64,000 nucleotides of DNA, from assembly GCF_000973085.1 (NCBI RefSeq), contig NZ_CP011280.1, forward strand, positions 1,107,287 to 1,171,286, in the 5' to 3' direction. This DNA is from Sneathia vaginalis. GTDB taxonomy: Bacteria > Fusobacteriota > Fusobacteriia > Fusobacteriales > Leptotrichiaceae. Below, in pieces: positions 33,151-43,616 of the stretch (position 1 is its first letter; every line of letters begins with the position of its first letter). The notes beneath the pieces are model-generated. The model worked only from the letters and a program-made list of their open reading frames with translations, did not search any database and was not told the DNA's origin. Made by a program: the position numbers and the translations under genes.

Positions 33151-34746
33151 ATGAAAAAACTTTTAGCAATATTTGTTTGCTTTTTAACACTGTTTAGTTG
33201 TGGGTCGAGCTCTACATCAAATGGTAAATATTTAACACTTAATTTATCAGAAGAAGGTAAAACGATAGACACAGCTTTACAAACAGACGTATCTTCAGGA
33301 GATTTACATCAATTTATAAGTGAAGGTTTAACAAAGATTGATCCTAAAACTAAACAACCAGTTCCTGGACTTGCTGAAAAATATGAAATCTCAGAAGATG
33401 GACTAACATATACATTCCACTTAAGAGATGGAATAAAATGGTCTAACGGAGAAGCTATTACAGCTAATGACTTTAAATTTGCATGGCTTCGTGCTCTAGA
33501 CCCTAACACAGCTGCACCTTATGCATATATGCTATACCCTATTAAAAATGCTGAAAAATTCAATAATGGTAAAGCAAGCAAAGATGAAGTTGGTATAAAA
33601 GTAGTAGATGACAAGACATTAGAAGTTAAACTAGAAGCTGCAACTCCATACTTCTTATCATTAACTGCATTCGTAACATATATGCCAGTAAATGAAAAAT
33701 TCTTTAATGAATGTGGAGATAAATTTGCACTAGAACCAGATAAATTACTTTACTCTGGACCATTCAAAATGGTATCTTGGACTCATAACTCAGAAATTAA
33801 ACTAGTTAAGAATGAAAACTACTATGATAAAGACAAGATAAAATTAGATGGTGTTAACATTAAATTTATAGCTAACCCAGCTGCTGCATTAAATGCATTT
33901 AAGAATGATGAAATTGACTTTACAGCTTTAACTGCTGAACAATATGATGAATACAAAGATAATCCTAACTTACATAAAGTCTTAATGGCTACAAACTGGT
34001 ATCTAGAATTTAATCATAAAGAAAAATTCTTAGGTAATACAAATGTAAGAAAAGCTATACTTCTAGCTATAAACAAAGAAGAATTAACACAAACAGTATT
34101 TAATGGAATAAATGATCCTGCATATACATTCACACCAAAAGGTGTTGGTATGCCTGGACTTAAAACTAATGACTTTGCGACTGAAATCGGTGTAAGTGCA
34201 CCTAAATTCAACGCATCTGAAGCAAAAGCTTGCCTTGAAAAAGGATTAAAAGAATTAGGACTTTCTAAAGCTCCAGTTATTTCAATTATACTTAACGATT
34301 CTGGATTAAACAAAAAGATTGGTGAATCTATACAAGAATACTTAAGAGTTAACTTAGGTATTGAAGTTAAGATTGAAACTATGGCATTTAAAGAAAGACT
34401 TGCTAGAATGGAAAGCGGACAATTTGATATGGTATTAGCTGGTTGGGGTGCTGACTACCAAGACGCAATGACATTCCTTGACTTACTAGAATCTACTAAT
34501 GGTAATAACCATGGTAAATATTCTAACCCTGAATATGATAAATGTATTAGACTTGCAAAGTCTACACCAAACAAGGAAGAAAGATACTTAGCTATGAAAC
34601 GTGCTGAAGAAATAATAGCATCTGATATACCTATTGCACTATTATTCCAAGCAAAACACAACTACATAGTAAATGAAAAGCTAAATAACTTCTCATTCTC
34701 AGCTATAGGACCTGAATTCCTTATGAATTATGCTGACTTTAAATAG
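33151..34746 (+). CDS. oppA: Oligopeptide-binding lipoprotein OppA, copy 1
   Basis: The 531-residue substrate-binding lipoprotein has the lipobox LFSC with Cys17. It shows the family pattern GLTKIDPKTKQPVPGLAEKY, YTFHLRDGIKWSNGEAITA, then the long type II binding fold ending near GADYQDAMTFLDLL and ANDIPIALLF-like strands. It captures peptides outside the inner membrane for OppBCDF. The following gene is a paralogue. Confidence 0.93.
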   Translation: MKKLLAIFVCFLTLFSCGSSSTSNGKYLTLNLSEEGKTIDTALQTDVSSGDLHQFISEGLTKIDPKTKQPVPGLAEKYEISEDGLTYTFHLRDGIKWSNGEAITANDFKFAWLRALDPNTAAPYAYMLYPIKNAEKFNNGKASKDEVGIKVVDDKTLEVKLEAATPYFLSLTAFVTYMPVNEKFFNECGDKFALEPDKLLYSGPFKMVSWTHNSEIKLVKNENYYDKDKIKLDGVNIKFIANPAAALNAFKNDEIDFTALTAEQYDEYKDNPNLHKVLMATNWYLEFNHKEKFLGNTNVRKAILLAINKEELTQTVFNGINDPAYTFTPKGVGMPGLKTNDFATEIGVSAPKFNASEAKACLEKGLKELGLSKAPVISIILNDSGLNKKIGESIQEYLRVNLGIEVKIETMAFKERLARMESGQFDMVLAGWGADYQDAMTFLDLLESTNGNNHGKYSNPEYDKCIRLAKSTPNKEERYLAMKRAEEIIASDIPIALLFQAKHNYIVNEKLNNFSFSAIGPEFLMNYADFK

Positions 34747-34757
34747 AGGTGAATTTT

Positions 34758-36350
34758 ATGATTAAGAAATTTTTATTATCAATATTTCTTTTTATTACCC
34801 TGTTTTCTTGTGGGAGTTCTACTCCCACAGGAAAAGTATTAAATTACAGACTTCCTGAAGAAGGTAAAAGTTTAGACCCGCAATTGTTAACTGATCACAC
34901 TGGTTGTAACATACACCAATTACTTAGTGAAGGTTTAACTAAACTTGATATGGAAACAAAACAACCTAAACCAGGTTTAGCAGAAAAATATGAAGTTAGT
35001 GCTGACGGTTTAACATGGACTTTCCACTTAAGAGATAATCTTAAATGGTCAAATGGTGATAAATTAACCGCAAATGATTTCAAATATGCATGGTTACGTG
35101 CATTAGATCCTAAAACTGCTTCAGAATATGCATTCATACTTTTCCCAATAAAAAATGCTGAAAAATTCAACGACGGAAAATGTAGTAAGGATGAAGTAGG
35201 AATAAATGTATTAGACGATAAAACATTAGAAGTTAAACTTGAAAATGTTACACCTTACTTCCCATCATTAACTTCATTTGTAACTTACTTACCTGCAAAT
35301 GAAAAATTCGTAGAAGAAAAAGGTGAAAAGTACGCATTAGAACCTGAAGATATTTTATCTTCTGGTCCATTTATATTGAAAAAGTGGACACATAACTCTG
35401 AAATGTATCTAGAAAAAAATCCTAACTACTATGCAAAAGATAAAATCTCACTTGATGGTGTTAAGATTAAATTCATAATGGATAATGCTGCTGCATTAAA
35501 TGCATTTAAGAATGATGAAATTGATTTTACTAATATAAGTTCTGAACAATATGACGAATTTAAAGATGACAAGAGATTAAAAGTTCTTCCTCAAGCTCAA
35601 ATGTACTTCTTAATGTACAACTTCCAAAACAAAGTATTAACTAACTTGAAGATAAGAAAAGCATTTGATCTTGCATTAAATAAGGATGATATAAACAAAT
35701 CTGCATTCAATGGTTTAAATTCTGTTATATACAACTTTACTCCACACAAAGTTGGTATGCCAGGTAATAAGACAAATGACTTTGGTAGTGAAGTTGGAGA
35801 TGTTATAGAAAAATACAATGTAGATAAGGCTAAAGAACTATTTAAAGAAGGTATGAAGGAACTTGGTTTAACTGAATTCCCTAAATTATCTATAATCGTT
35901 AATGATATGGACAACAACAAGAAAGTTGCTGAAAATATACAAGAACAACTTAGAACAAATCTTGGTATAGAATTTGATATCCAAGTTATGACATATAAGG
36001 AAAGATTATCAAGACAAACTAATGGTGACTTTGATATAGCTCTTACTCGTTGGGGTGCTGACTATCAAGATGCTATGACATTCCTTGATTTATTCATGAC
36101 TAAGAATGGTAATAACAATGGTAAGTATTCTAATCCAGAATATGATAAATATGTTCAATTAGCTAAAGCTGAACCAGACAAGGCTAAGAGATTTGAATAC
36201 TTGAAGAAAGTTGAAGAAATAATAGCAAATGATGTACCAATTACTGTACTTTATCAAGTAAATAAATACTATGTTGTAAATGATAGAATTTCAAACTATG
36301 CTTTCTCTCCTGTTAATAGTGATATGTTCGCTGAAACGGTGATAAAGTAG
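34758..36350 (+). CDS. oppA: Oligopeptide-binding lipoprotein OppA, copy 2
   Basis: This 530-residue paralogue of the preceding gene has lipobox LFSC and the same framework (GLTKLDMETKQPKPGLAEKY, TFHLRDNLKWSNGDKLTA, RWGADYQDAMTFLDLF). Differences are spread along the protein, including the ligand pocket region, suggesting a different peptide preference. I chose the ATG at 34758, six to eight bases after AGAGGTG, over an in-frame GTG at 34749 that overlaps the ribosome binding site. The HAD gene starts at the next base after its stop. Confidence 0.92.
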   Translation: MIKKFLLSIFLFITLFSCGSSTPTGKVLNYRLPEEGKSLDPQLLTDHTGCNIHQLLSEGLTKLDMETKQPKPGLAEKYEVSADGLTWTFHLRDNLKWSNGDKLTANDFKYAWLRALDPKTASEYAFILFPIKNAEKFNDGKCSKDEVGINVLDDKTLEVKLENVTPYFPSLTSFVTYLPANEKFVEEKGEKYALEPEDILSSGPFILKKWTHNSEMYLEKNPNYYAKDKISLDGVKIKFIMDNAAALNAFKNDEIDFTNISSEQYDEFKDDKRLKVLPQAQMYFLMYNFQNKVLTNLKIRKAFDLALNKDDINKSAFNGLNSVIYNFTPHKVGMPGNKTNDFGSEVGDVIEKYNVDKAKELFKEGMKELGLTEFPKLSIIVNDMDNNKKVAENIQEQLRTNLGIEFDIQVMTYKERLSRQTNGDFDIALTRWGADYQDAMTFLDLFMTKNGNNNGKYSNPEYDKYVQLAKAEPDKAKRFEYLKKVEEIIANDVPITVLYQVNKYYVVNDRISNYAFSPVNSDMFAETVIK

Positions 36351-37142
36351 ATGAGTATTAAGCTTATTGCATTTGATTTAGATGGTACAATTTTTAGTAA
36401 TACTGTTTCAGAAAAAGTTAAATTAGCTTTTTCTGAACTTGAAAAAAGAAAAATAAAGATACTTCCAATAACAGGAAGATCTCTACATTCTACGCTAGAC
36501 ATACTAGATATGGCTGGTATAAAGAATAACAAGGAATTGTCAGTTTTAACTACAGGAGCTCTTGTACAAGATTTAAACACAAAAGATATAAAAAATAAAA
36601 ACTTTCTCAAATCATTAGACTTTTTAAAACTGAAAAAATATGAAAACTCGAATATTCATATAAGTGTTTATACTACCAAATTTTTGTACTACACTACTCT
36701 AAGTGAAGAGCTCCTAAATGATGCTTATGCTCTAAAAGATCCGCTACGTTTAATAACTGATACAGATTTTGAAGGTGACATATGCAGAATAAATTTTATG
36801 GGAAAAGAAGAACATTTAAATGAGTTTAAAAAGCTTTATGTAGATGAACTTTCAAAGGATTATTATGTTGTAAGTAATATACCTACTAGCTTAGAGATAC
36901 TATCAAAAAAATCTAGTAAGGCTAATGGATTAAAGTTCGTAATGGATTACTATGGCTTTACTAAAGATGAAGTATTAGCAATAGGTGATGGTAATAATGA
37001 TGTTTCTATGTTTAATGTCGTTACAAACTCTGTTGCTATGGGTAATGCTAGTGAATATGTAAAAAAACATGCAAAATATATTACATCCTCTATTGAAAAT
37101 GACGGTTTCTATGTGATACTAAAAGAATTAGAGATAATATAA
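36351..37142 (+). CDS. HAD-superfamily (Cof-type) phosphatase
   Basis: A 263-residue cytoplasmic phosphatase of the Cof/YbjI group. It has motif I LIAFDLDGTIFS (nucleophile and acid Asp), motif II ITGRS, the Lys in the KASSKANG-like region, and motif III AIGDGNNDVSMF. The large C2-type cap lies between. It has the normal family length. Sugar phosphates or flavin nucleotides are typical substrates; not predictable here. Last gene of the opp transcript. Confidence 0.87.
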   Translation: MSIKLIAFDLDGTIFSNTVSEKVKLAFSELEKRKIKILPITGRSLHSTLDILDMAGIKNNKELSVLTTGALVQDLNTKDIKNKNFLKSLDFLKLKKYENSNIHISVYTTKFLYYTTLSEELLNDAYALKDPLRLITDTDFEGDICRINFMGKEEHLNEFKKLYVDELSKDYYVVSNIPTSLEILSKKSSKANGLKFVMDYYGFTKDEVLAIGDGNNDVSMFNVVTNSVAMGNASEYVKKHAKYITSSIENDGFYVILKELEII

Positions 37143-37144
37143 AT

Positions 37145-37176
37145 AAAGCTAATCAAGTTAAATCTTGGTTAGCTTT
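37145..37176. terminator. Bidirectional terminator between the opp operon and rsmG
   Basis: AAAGCTAATCAAG / CTTGGTTAGCTTT forms a 13-bp stem with one T-G pair and a 6-nt loop. T-rich tracts follow on both strands between the convergent HAD and rsmG genes. Confidence 0.82.
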
Positions 37177-37180
37177 TTAT

Positions 37181-37822
37181 TTACAGTGGCTTTTTTTTAG
37201 GAACTCCCACTTTTCTTGGATACTTCTTATCTGTTATTCCCTTTTTTTGTATTTCTATTACAACTCTTTCATCTTTTGAAATAGGTAAATTAAATTTATG
37301 TATTGCCTTTACTTCTGATTTTAAAACCTTTAATGCATTCTTTGCTTGTTCTATCTCATCTGCACTTTGTTTTTGTGCTAAAAATCTTCCATTAACCTTT
37401 AAAAAAGGAACTTCATATTCTAATATTATTGATAGATGAGCTACACCTCTACATAAACCTACATCGAATTTTTCTCTATTCTTTTCTATTAGTTCTTCTG
37501 CTCTCAAAGTACTTGTTTTTACATTTTTTAATTCTAAGTCTTCTATTACATTGTTAATAAAGTCAATTTTCTTCTTAACTGAATCAACTAACAAAAACTC
37601 TTTATCTGGATTTAGAATGGCTAAAACTAAACCTGGAAAACCTGCACCTGTCCCTATATCTATTATCTTCTTATCTTCTTTTGTTAATAAATCATTTAAA
37701 AGCATAGAATCATAAAAATGTTTGTCTATAATCTCATCTTTTTCTCTAATTGCCGTTAAATTCATTACCTTATTCTTTTCCATTAACAATTCAAGATATC
37801 TTTTTAATTTTTCATTTAACAT
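37181..37822 (-). CDS. rsmG: 16S rRNA m7G527 methyltransferase
   Basis: This 213-residue SAM-dependent methyltransferase modifies G527 of 16S rRNA. It has [22 protein letters not shown], the SAM motif [17 protein letters not shown] and [17 protein letters not shown]. The C-terminus is Lys-rich ([10 protein letters not shown]). It overlaps mnmG by 7 bp; the mnmG-rsmG pair is the usual arrangement near many bacterial origins, though no origin is visible here. Confidence 0.94.
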   Translation of the reverse strand: MLNEKLKRYLELLMEKNKVMNLTAIREKDEIIDKHFYDSMLLNDLLTKEDKKIIDIGTGAGFPGLVLAILNPDKEFLLVDSVKKKIDFINNVIEDLELKNVKTSTLRAEELIEKNREKFDVGLCRGVAHLSIILEYEVPFLKVNGRFLAQKQSADEIEQAKNALKVLKSEVKAIHKFNLPISKDERVVIEIQKKGITDKKYPRKVGVPKKKPL

Positions 37823-39705
37823 TTTAACCTACCATCTAAGTACATAATTAATACTGCAATATCTGCTGGTGTTACACCTAATATATTAGATGCTTGTCCT
37901 AGTGTATAAGGTCTTTTTTCTTTTAGTTTTTGTTTTGCTTCTCCTGTAATACCCTTCATATTATCATAATCAAAATCACTAGGTATCTTCCAATTATCAA
38001 GCTTCTTTGCTTTTTCTATCATTTGATATGCTTTTTTTATGTAACCTTCATACTTAACTACTACTTCTATTTGATATTCTATATCATCACGAAAATCAAG
38101 GTTATACCCTATTCCCATTTCTTTTACTATATTCTTAATATCTTCATAGCTTACCTTAGGTCTTCTTAAAAATTCCTTCAATGTTACACCACTTTTAGTA
38201 GTTTCTCCATATTTTTCAAGTAAATCTCTAAAAGTTGTGTTACTTATACCCACACTAGTCTTATCTAAGAATTCTACAACATCTTTTACTGTCTTTTCTT
38301 TTTCTAATACTTTATTATATTCTTCATCACTAACTAACCCTATATCATGTCCATACTTAGATAAACGTATATCAGCATTATCTTCACGGAGTATAAGTCT
38401 GTATTCTGATCTTGCTGTAAACATTCTATATGGTTCTTCTATTCTTTTAGTAATTAAATCATCTATCATAGTTGCTATATATGAACTATTTCTATAAAGT
38501 ATTAGAGGTTCTTTATTCATTAGTGATAAACTAGCATTAATTCCAGCTATTAGTCCTTGTGCTGCTGCTTCTTCATAACCACTAGTTCCATTTATTTGAC
38601 CTGCTAAGTATAGACCCTTTACTTTTCTAGTTTCAAGCGTATAATCTAATTCTTGTGCTGAAACAAAGTCATATTCAACAGCATATCCATATCTCATTAT
38701 CTTTGCATTTTCCATACCTTTTATTGAATTAACCATTTGTTGTTGATAGCTTGCTGGAAAACTTGTAGATAAACCACTAATATATACTTCTGTTGTATCA
38801 AAACCTTCTGGTTCTAAGAATAAATGATGTGATGACTTATCACTAAATCTTACTATCTTATCTTCTATAGATGGGCAGTATCTAGGCCCTGTACTGTGTA
38901 TAGTTCCATTATACATAGGTGCTTTATCTAGGTTATTTAATACTATATCATGCATAGTTTGGTTAGTTCTTGTAAGATAACATGATAGTTGTCTTCTTTT
39001 TAATACATCTTCATCTTTTGATGAGAATGAATACTTTAAAGGCTTTCCTATTTCACCTGGTTGTTCTTCTAATATATCAAAATTTATTGTTCTTCCATCT
39101 ATTCTAGGTGAAGTCCCTGTTTTAAATCTTCTTACTTCAAGACCTAATTCAACTAATGATTTTGTTAAGTCCTTTGCACTTAACTCTCCCATTCTTCCAC
39201 CTTCAAGTTTTTTATCACCTATGTATAGCAAACCATTTAAAAATGTTCCAGTTGATAGTATTAATTTTTTAGTTTTAAGTTCCAGACCATTTTTTGTCTT
39301 TATACCTGTAACCTTATTACCCTCGTGTAGTATTTCTGTTACTATATCTTGTATTATATCCAAGTTTTCTTGTTTTTCTACAGTCTTTTTCATGTTATTA
39401 GCATAAAGTTTTCTATCTGCTTGTGCTCTTAATGATCTTACAGCTGGTCCTTTTTTAGTATTTAGTATTCTCATTTGGATAAAGCTCTTATCCATATTCT
39501 TACCCATTTGACCACCTAATGCATCAATTTCTTTAACTAAATGACTCTTAGCTGGTCCACCAATAGATGGATTACAACTCATTTCCCCTATATTATCTAA
39601 ACGTATAGTAAACATCGCTGTTTTAAATCCAAGTCTTGCACAAGCAAGGCTAGCTTCTATACCAGCATGTCCTGCTCCTACAACTATTACATCATATTCT
39701 ATCAT
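37816..39705 (-). CDS. mnmG: tRNA uridine-5-carboxymethylaminomethyl modification enzyme MnmG
   Basis: A 629-residue FAD enzyme which with MnmE modifies wobble U34 of tRNAs. The FAD dinucleotide fold [21 protein letters not shown] is at the N-terminus, followed by [20 protein letters not shown] and [19 protein letters not shown]. The second conserved block includes [12 protein letters not shown], and the C-terminal helical domain has [19 protein letters not shown]. It is complete and of standard length. Its ATG overlaps the TGA stop of the TrkA-like gene (ATGA). Confidence 0.96.
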   Translation of the reverse strand: MIEYDVIVVGAGHAGIEASLACARLGFKTAMFTIRLDNIGEMSCNPSIGGPAKSHLVKEIDALGGQMGKNMDKSFIQMRILNTKKGPAVRSLRAQADRKLYANNMKKTVEKQENLDIIQDIVTEILHEGNKVTGIKTKNGLELKTKKLILSTGTFLNGLLYIGDKKLEGGRMGELSAKDLTKSLVELGLEVRRFKTGTSPRIDGRTINFDILEEQPGEIGKPLKYSFSSKDEDVLKRRQLSCYLTRTNQTMHDIVLNNLDKAPMYNGTIHSTGPRYCPSIEDKIVRFSDKSSHHLFLEPEGFDTTEVYISGLSTSFPASYQQQMVNSIKGMENAKIMRYGYAVEYDFVSAQELDYTLETRKVKGLYLAGQINGTSGYEEAAAQGLIAGINASLSLMNKEPLILYRNSSYIATMIDDLITKRIEEPYRMFTARSEYRLILREDNADIRLSKYGHDIGLVSDEEYNKVLEKEKTVKDVVEFLDKTSVGISNTTFRDLLEKYGETTKSGVTLKEFLRRPKVSYEDIKNIVKEMGIGYNLDFRDDIEYQIEVVVKYEGYIKKAYQMIEKAKKLDNWKIPSDFDYDNMKGITGEAKQKLKEKRPYTLGQASNILGVTPADIAVLIMYLDGRLKC

Positions 39706-40352
39706 TTCATTAACGCTCCAATACCTTCTGTTTTACCTAATACTACTATTGTATCTTCTTCTTTAAATTTGTATTCTGGTGAAGGAGTAATATTAAATTC
39801 TCCTTGTGTTCTGATGGCTATAACATTGGTTGAATACTTATGTCTTAAATTTAGTTCTAATAAAGACTTACCTATGAATATCTTAGGCACTTTAATTTCA
39901 AATACTGAATATTCATTTGAGAATTTAAAATACTCTATTACTGTTGGTCTCATTACTGAATATGCTATCTTTTCACCCATTAATTCTTCTGGATAAACAA
40001 CTTGATCTGCACCTAATTTTTCTAAAACCTTACCTTGTATTTTTGTTTCTGCCTTACATACTATATTCTTAACATCTAATTCTTTTAACATAAGTGTTAC
40101 TAAGATACTGTCTTGTATGTTACTTCCTATACAAACAAATGCAGCATCAAAACTATCTTTAACTATATTCTTCAATGCATTTTCATCTTTTGCATCTAAT
40201 GTTATTGCATCTTCTACTATTCCTTCATCTAATATACGTTGTACTGCTTCTTCATTTTCATCTAATGCTAATACAATATTTCCGTTTTCATATAAAGTTT
40301 TTGCTATTGCTCTTCCAAATTTACCAAGTCCTATTACTAGATAATTTTTCAT
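39702..40352 (-). CDS. ktrA: TrkA/KtrA-type potassium channel regulatory subunit
   Basis: This 216-residue cytoplasmic gating protein has an N-terminal RCK (TrkA-N) domain with NAD/ATP-binding glycines in [18 protein letters not shown] and the acidic end ALDENEE. A TrkA-C domain covers about 135-216. The single RCK organisation is that of KtrA rather than the tandem TrkA. It regulates the adjacent membrane subunit. The ribosome binding site GGAG is eight bases before the ATG. Confidence 0.92.
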   Translation of the reverse strand: MKNYLVIGLGKFGRAIAKTLYENGNIVLALDENEEAVQRILDEGIVEDAITLDAKDENALKNIVKDSFDAAFVCIGSNIQDSILVTLMLKELDVKNIVCKAETKIQGKVLEKLGADQVVYPEELMGEKIAYSVMRPTVIEYFKFSNEYSVFEIKVPKIFIGKSLLELNLRHKYSTNVIAIRTQGEFNITPSPEYKFKEEDTIVVLGKTEGIGALMK

Positions 40353-40360
40353 CTTAACTC

Positions 40361-41695
40361 CTAACCTATTAAAATAGTTTCTTCTGAATATTTATACTTT
40401 CCTTCTTGCTTTCTCTTTCTTGAAACAGCATATAGGATGGTAAGAGGTCCTACTCTACCTATATACATAGTTATTATCAATATTATTTTCGTAATCACAG
40501 ATAACTTTGCTGTTAGTCCCATACTTAATCCTACAGTACCAAAAGCTGATACTAATTCAAATAGTAGTGGCAAGAATCCCATTTTACTATCAAATATACT
40601 CATTAAAAATATCATGAATAATATATATGATAATGATAATATTAGTATAGCACATGCCTTATTAAACGTAGTCCATGATATTCTTCTTCTTCTATATTGT
40701 ATATCTTCTCTTCCTGTTATAGAGTTTGTTATACCTAATAAAAGAACTCCTAAAGTTGTTGTTTTTAGTCCCCCTCCTGTTGACCCTGGAGAAGCACCTA
40801 TAAACATTAAAAAGATATATATTATTATCGTAGGTAATGTAATACCACTTAAATTAATAGTTTGAAATCCTGCTGTTCTTAAAGTTATACTTTGAAAATA
40901 TGATGCTAATATCTTATTTTTCAAGCTCAAACTTCCTAATGTTAAACTATTACTATACTCTAGTACAAATGTTAGAACTGTACCTAATATTATTAATATT
41001 ATTGTCATATTTATTGCTATATGTGTACTATTAGAGATCTTACGTCTTACACCTTTAAATACATTGTATATATCAATTATGGCTGCAAATCCTAAACCAC
41101 CTAGAATGATAAGGGTTGTTACACATAGATTTATTAGTAAACTTGATTGATATCCTTCTAGGTTATTAGAAAATAGGGCAAATCCTGCATTACAAAAAGC
41201 TGATATTGCATGGAATATTGAATAACCTATTGCATCCTTAATAGGCATTTTTCTAATAAATTCAATAAAAAGAATAAGTGCTCCTAAAAATTCTATACTA
41301 AATACCATTATAGATACTTGCTTTAGGTATCTAGGTATTTCTGTTAATATATTGTAGTTTATATCCTCACTTACTATCTTTTTGGTATAATATCCCATTT
41401 TACTAGATATACTAAGAATAACCATAGATGAAAAAGTTAATACACCTAATCCACCTAATTGTATTAGTATCATAATAACTATTTTACCAAATATTGTATA
41501 TGTACTATGTACATCATTTACAACCAATCCTGTTACACATAATGCTGATGTAGCTGTAAATAGACTCTCTAAGAAATTCCCTATGTGTCCATTATTTAAT
41601 GAAATAGGTAGCATTAAAAGAAATGCCCCTAAAAACATCATAATAATGAAGGATAAAAGTATTAACACATACGGACTTAATTTTATCTTTTTCAT
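40361..41695 (-). CDS. ktrB: TrkH/KtrB-type potassium (or sodium/potassium) translocating subunit
   Basis: A 444-residue membrane protein with the four-fold TrkH repeat. Selectivity-filter loops appear around TATSALCVTGL, FHAISAFCNAGFALF, SITLRTAGFQTINL and ELVSAFGTVGLSMG, each with the conserved glycine. Such proteins form the K+ pathway gated by the RCK partner encoded 8 bp downstream. I start at ATG 41695 (GGAG five to six bases upstream) rather than the GTG at 41701. Confidence 0.92.
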   Translation of the reverse strand: MKKIKLSPYVLILLSFIIMMFLGAFLLMLPISLNNGHIGNFLESLFTATSALCVTGLVVNDVHSTYTIFGKIVIMILIQLGGLGVLTFSSMVILSISSKMGYYTKKIVSEDINYNILTEIPRYLKQVSIMVFSIEFLGALILFIEFIRKMPIKDAIGYSIFHAISAFCNAGFALFSNNLEGYQSSLLINLCVTTLIILGGLGFAAIIDIYNVFKGVRRKISNSTHIAINMTIILIILGTVLTFVLEYSNSLTLGSLSLKNKILASYFQSITLRTAGFQTINLSGITLPTIIIYIFLMFIGASPGSTGGGLKTTTLGVLLLGITNSITGREDIQYRRRRISWTTFNKACAILILSLSYILFMIFLMSIFDSKMGFLPLLFELVSAFGTVGLSMGLTAKLSVITKIILIITMYIGRVGPLTILYAVSRKRKQEGKYKYSEETILIG

Positions 41696-41710
41696 TTTCA
41701 CTCCACTTTA

Positions 41711-41749
41711 AAACACAATAAATGCTCTAAATGAGCATTTATTGTGTTT
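41711..41749 (-). terminator. Long hairpin covering the stop codon of the PpiD-like gene
   Basis: A perfect 17-bp stem, AAACACAATAAATGCTC / GAGCATTTATTGTGTTT, with a 5-nt loop. The gene's last codons and TAA lie within one arm. Only TTTAAAG follows on the minus strand, so this may be a partial terminator or an mRNA 3'-end stabiliser between the chaperone and potassium genes. Confidence 0.6.
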
Positions 41750-43541
41750 CAGTCATGTTTAATTGTTTATTTGCAAAATCGAATGCCATTTCTACTCTTA
41801 CTCTATCTTTAAATTCTTCAAAAGTAGCTGCCTTAAATGGTATTTCTTGAGTTTTTTGTATTATTACATAAGAATCATTTAAGTCTTTTTCTACTATATC
41901 TCCGACTTTCTTACTGAATAATTCATCCATTAATTCTTTTGAATATCCTACTTTTGGTAAGGCAGAATTTCTTTCAAGTAATGTAAATTGTTCTCTTATA
42001 TCATACTTCTTATACTTATTTGTCTTATCTGTTGTAATCTTTTCCCAAGTTATCTTTCCAGATTTAAGATCATTTTCTACATTTATTACTTCTTTTTTAG
42101 CTTCATTCTTAGTTTCATTAGATGCAACTGGTTTTAAAAGAATGTGTTTTAATTTTGCTTTATTTGGATCATCCTTATCCTTATCTTCTACAAAGATTAG
42201 GTGGTATCCATACATTGTCTTAACTGGTCCTATTATTGATCCTTTAGGTGTATCTCTTACAACTTGGAATTCTGGAACTAGTTGTGATACATTTAACCAT
42301 CCTAATTCTCCACCATTTGCCTTTGAACCTGGATCGCTTGATAATTCTTTTGCCTTTGCAGCAAAATTATTCTTATTCAATGTCTTTAATACTTCTTTTG
42401 CTCTTTTTTCTGTTTCTTTATCATCTTTTTCGCTAGACTTGTATGTTATACCTAAAATTTCACCAGATATTGTATTCTTTGTATCATATCTACTCTTATT
42501 CTTATCGAACCATGCTTTCATTTCTGCATCACTTGGCTTGTATGTATCAACTAAGTAGTAGTAATAGTTTTGTAATGCACTTTGTATTCTGTTTATTGGT
42601 GTTAAACCATCAAGACCCTTAACACCTTTTGAATTTGCAATCTTTTCTTTATCAACTAATTTTTGTATTTCAGTTTTTCTTTGTTCATTTACGAATTGTT
42701 CTATACCATCATAATATCCCTTAGGATTTTGTATAGCTTGTGAAGCGTAAAAACTTAACATATCTTTTCTAATAACTTTAACATCTGCTACTTCTATTTC
42801 TACCTTCTTTAAGTCATTGAACAGATCAATAATTTCTTTATTCTTAGTTGAAATTTTAGACTTGCTAAATAACTGTTCCATATTTGAATTGATTAAGAAG
42901 TCTAGATTTTGTTTGTAATACATATCTTCTACTTGTCCCTTAACTTCATCAAATTGTCTTGAAGCATATTCAGTGTATTTGAAACGATTATACATATCTT
43001 GTAATTGTTTGTCAGTAGGTTTAATTTTTTGTTTAAACTTATCAATTGTTTTTTGATATATTAAAGAATCTTTTATGTCTGCTTTTAAATCTTTTATTGT
43101 AGATCCTTTTTGTGCTAACATTAATGCTAATGTTTCCTTACCACCATACTTATTTTCTATTTCAGTTAATTTTGCATTAACATCAACTGTACTTACTTCT
43201 ATTTTCAAATCATGAGACAATACTTTTACCATCGTATTATTTATAACAGAAGCTAAAGCCATTTCATTTACAACTTTATTCGGTATCTTATTATACCCCT
43301 TGTTAACATCTAATCCGTTGTTTTTGTATAACTCTTCTATATTTGCATTAAGACTTTTTACTTCTTTTTCATAGTCTTCTTTATATACTTTTTCTCCATC
43401 TAATGTGAATAAAACTTGCTTTCTATTATGAAAATATGCTGTTAAATATGTGTATCCAGCGTATGAAGCAGATAAAACTGCTGAAATAATTATTAATACA
43501 GTCATTATCTTCATATATTTGCTAAATTTTCTAAGTGCCAT
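41739..43541 (-). CDS. Membrane-anchored PpiC-type peptidyl-prolyl isomerase/chaperone (PpiD/SurA-like)
   Basis: The 600-residue protein has one N-terminal transmembrane anchor (IMTVLIIISAVLSASYAGYTY) and a periplasmic remainder. SurA_N-like chaperone segments occur early (about 45-180) and again mid-protein. A parvulin domain lies around 355-455 with the hallmark DPGSKANGGELGWL and PEFQVV / GYHLIFVEDK. The architecture resembles PpiD, which helps fold exported and outer-membrane proteins, apt for an organism with surface adhesins. It has its own promoter. Confidence 0.85.
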   Translation of the reverse strand: MALRKFSKYMKIMTVLIIISAVLSASYAGYTYLTAYFHNRKQVLFTLDGEKVYKEDYEKEVKSLNANIEELYKNNGLDVNKGYNKIPNKVVNEMALASVINNTMVKVLSHDLKIEVSTVDVNAKLTEIENKYGGKETLALMLAQKGSTIKDLKADIKDSLIYQKTIDKFKQKIKPTDKQLQDMYNRFKYTEYASRQFDEVKGQVEDMYYKQNLDFLINSNMEQLFSKSKISTKNKEIIDLFNDLKKVEIEVADVKVIRKDMLSFYASQAIQNPKGYYDGIEQFVNEQRKTEIQKLVDKEKIANSKGVKGLDGLTPINRIQSALQNYYYYLVDTYKPSDAEMKAWFDKNKSRYDTKNTISGEILGITYKSSEKDDKETEKRAKEVLKTLNKNNFAAKAKELSSDPGSKANGGELGWLNVSQLVPEFQVVRDTPKGSIIGPVKTMYGYHLIFVEDKDKDDPNKAKLKHILLKPVASNETKNEAKKEVINVENDLKSGKITWEKITTDKTNKYKKYDIREQFTLLERNSALPKVGYSKELMDELFSKKVGDIVEKDLNDSYVIIQKTQEIPFKAATFEEFKDRVRVEMAFDFANKQLNMTETQ

Positions 43542-43574
43542 CTCGTCCTCCTAAATTGACTCATTATGTTAGTA

Positions 43575-43603
43575 ATTATACCATTTTGTATTTAAAATTG
43601 CAA
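43575..43603 (-). promoter_or_regulatory. Promoter of the PpiD-like gene
   Basis: Minus-strand TTGCAA (43598-43603) and TATAAT (43575-43580), 17-bp spacer. GGAGGA follows as the ribosome binding site. Confidence 0.75.
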
Positions 43604-43616
43604 TTGAGTGTTATTG

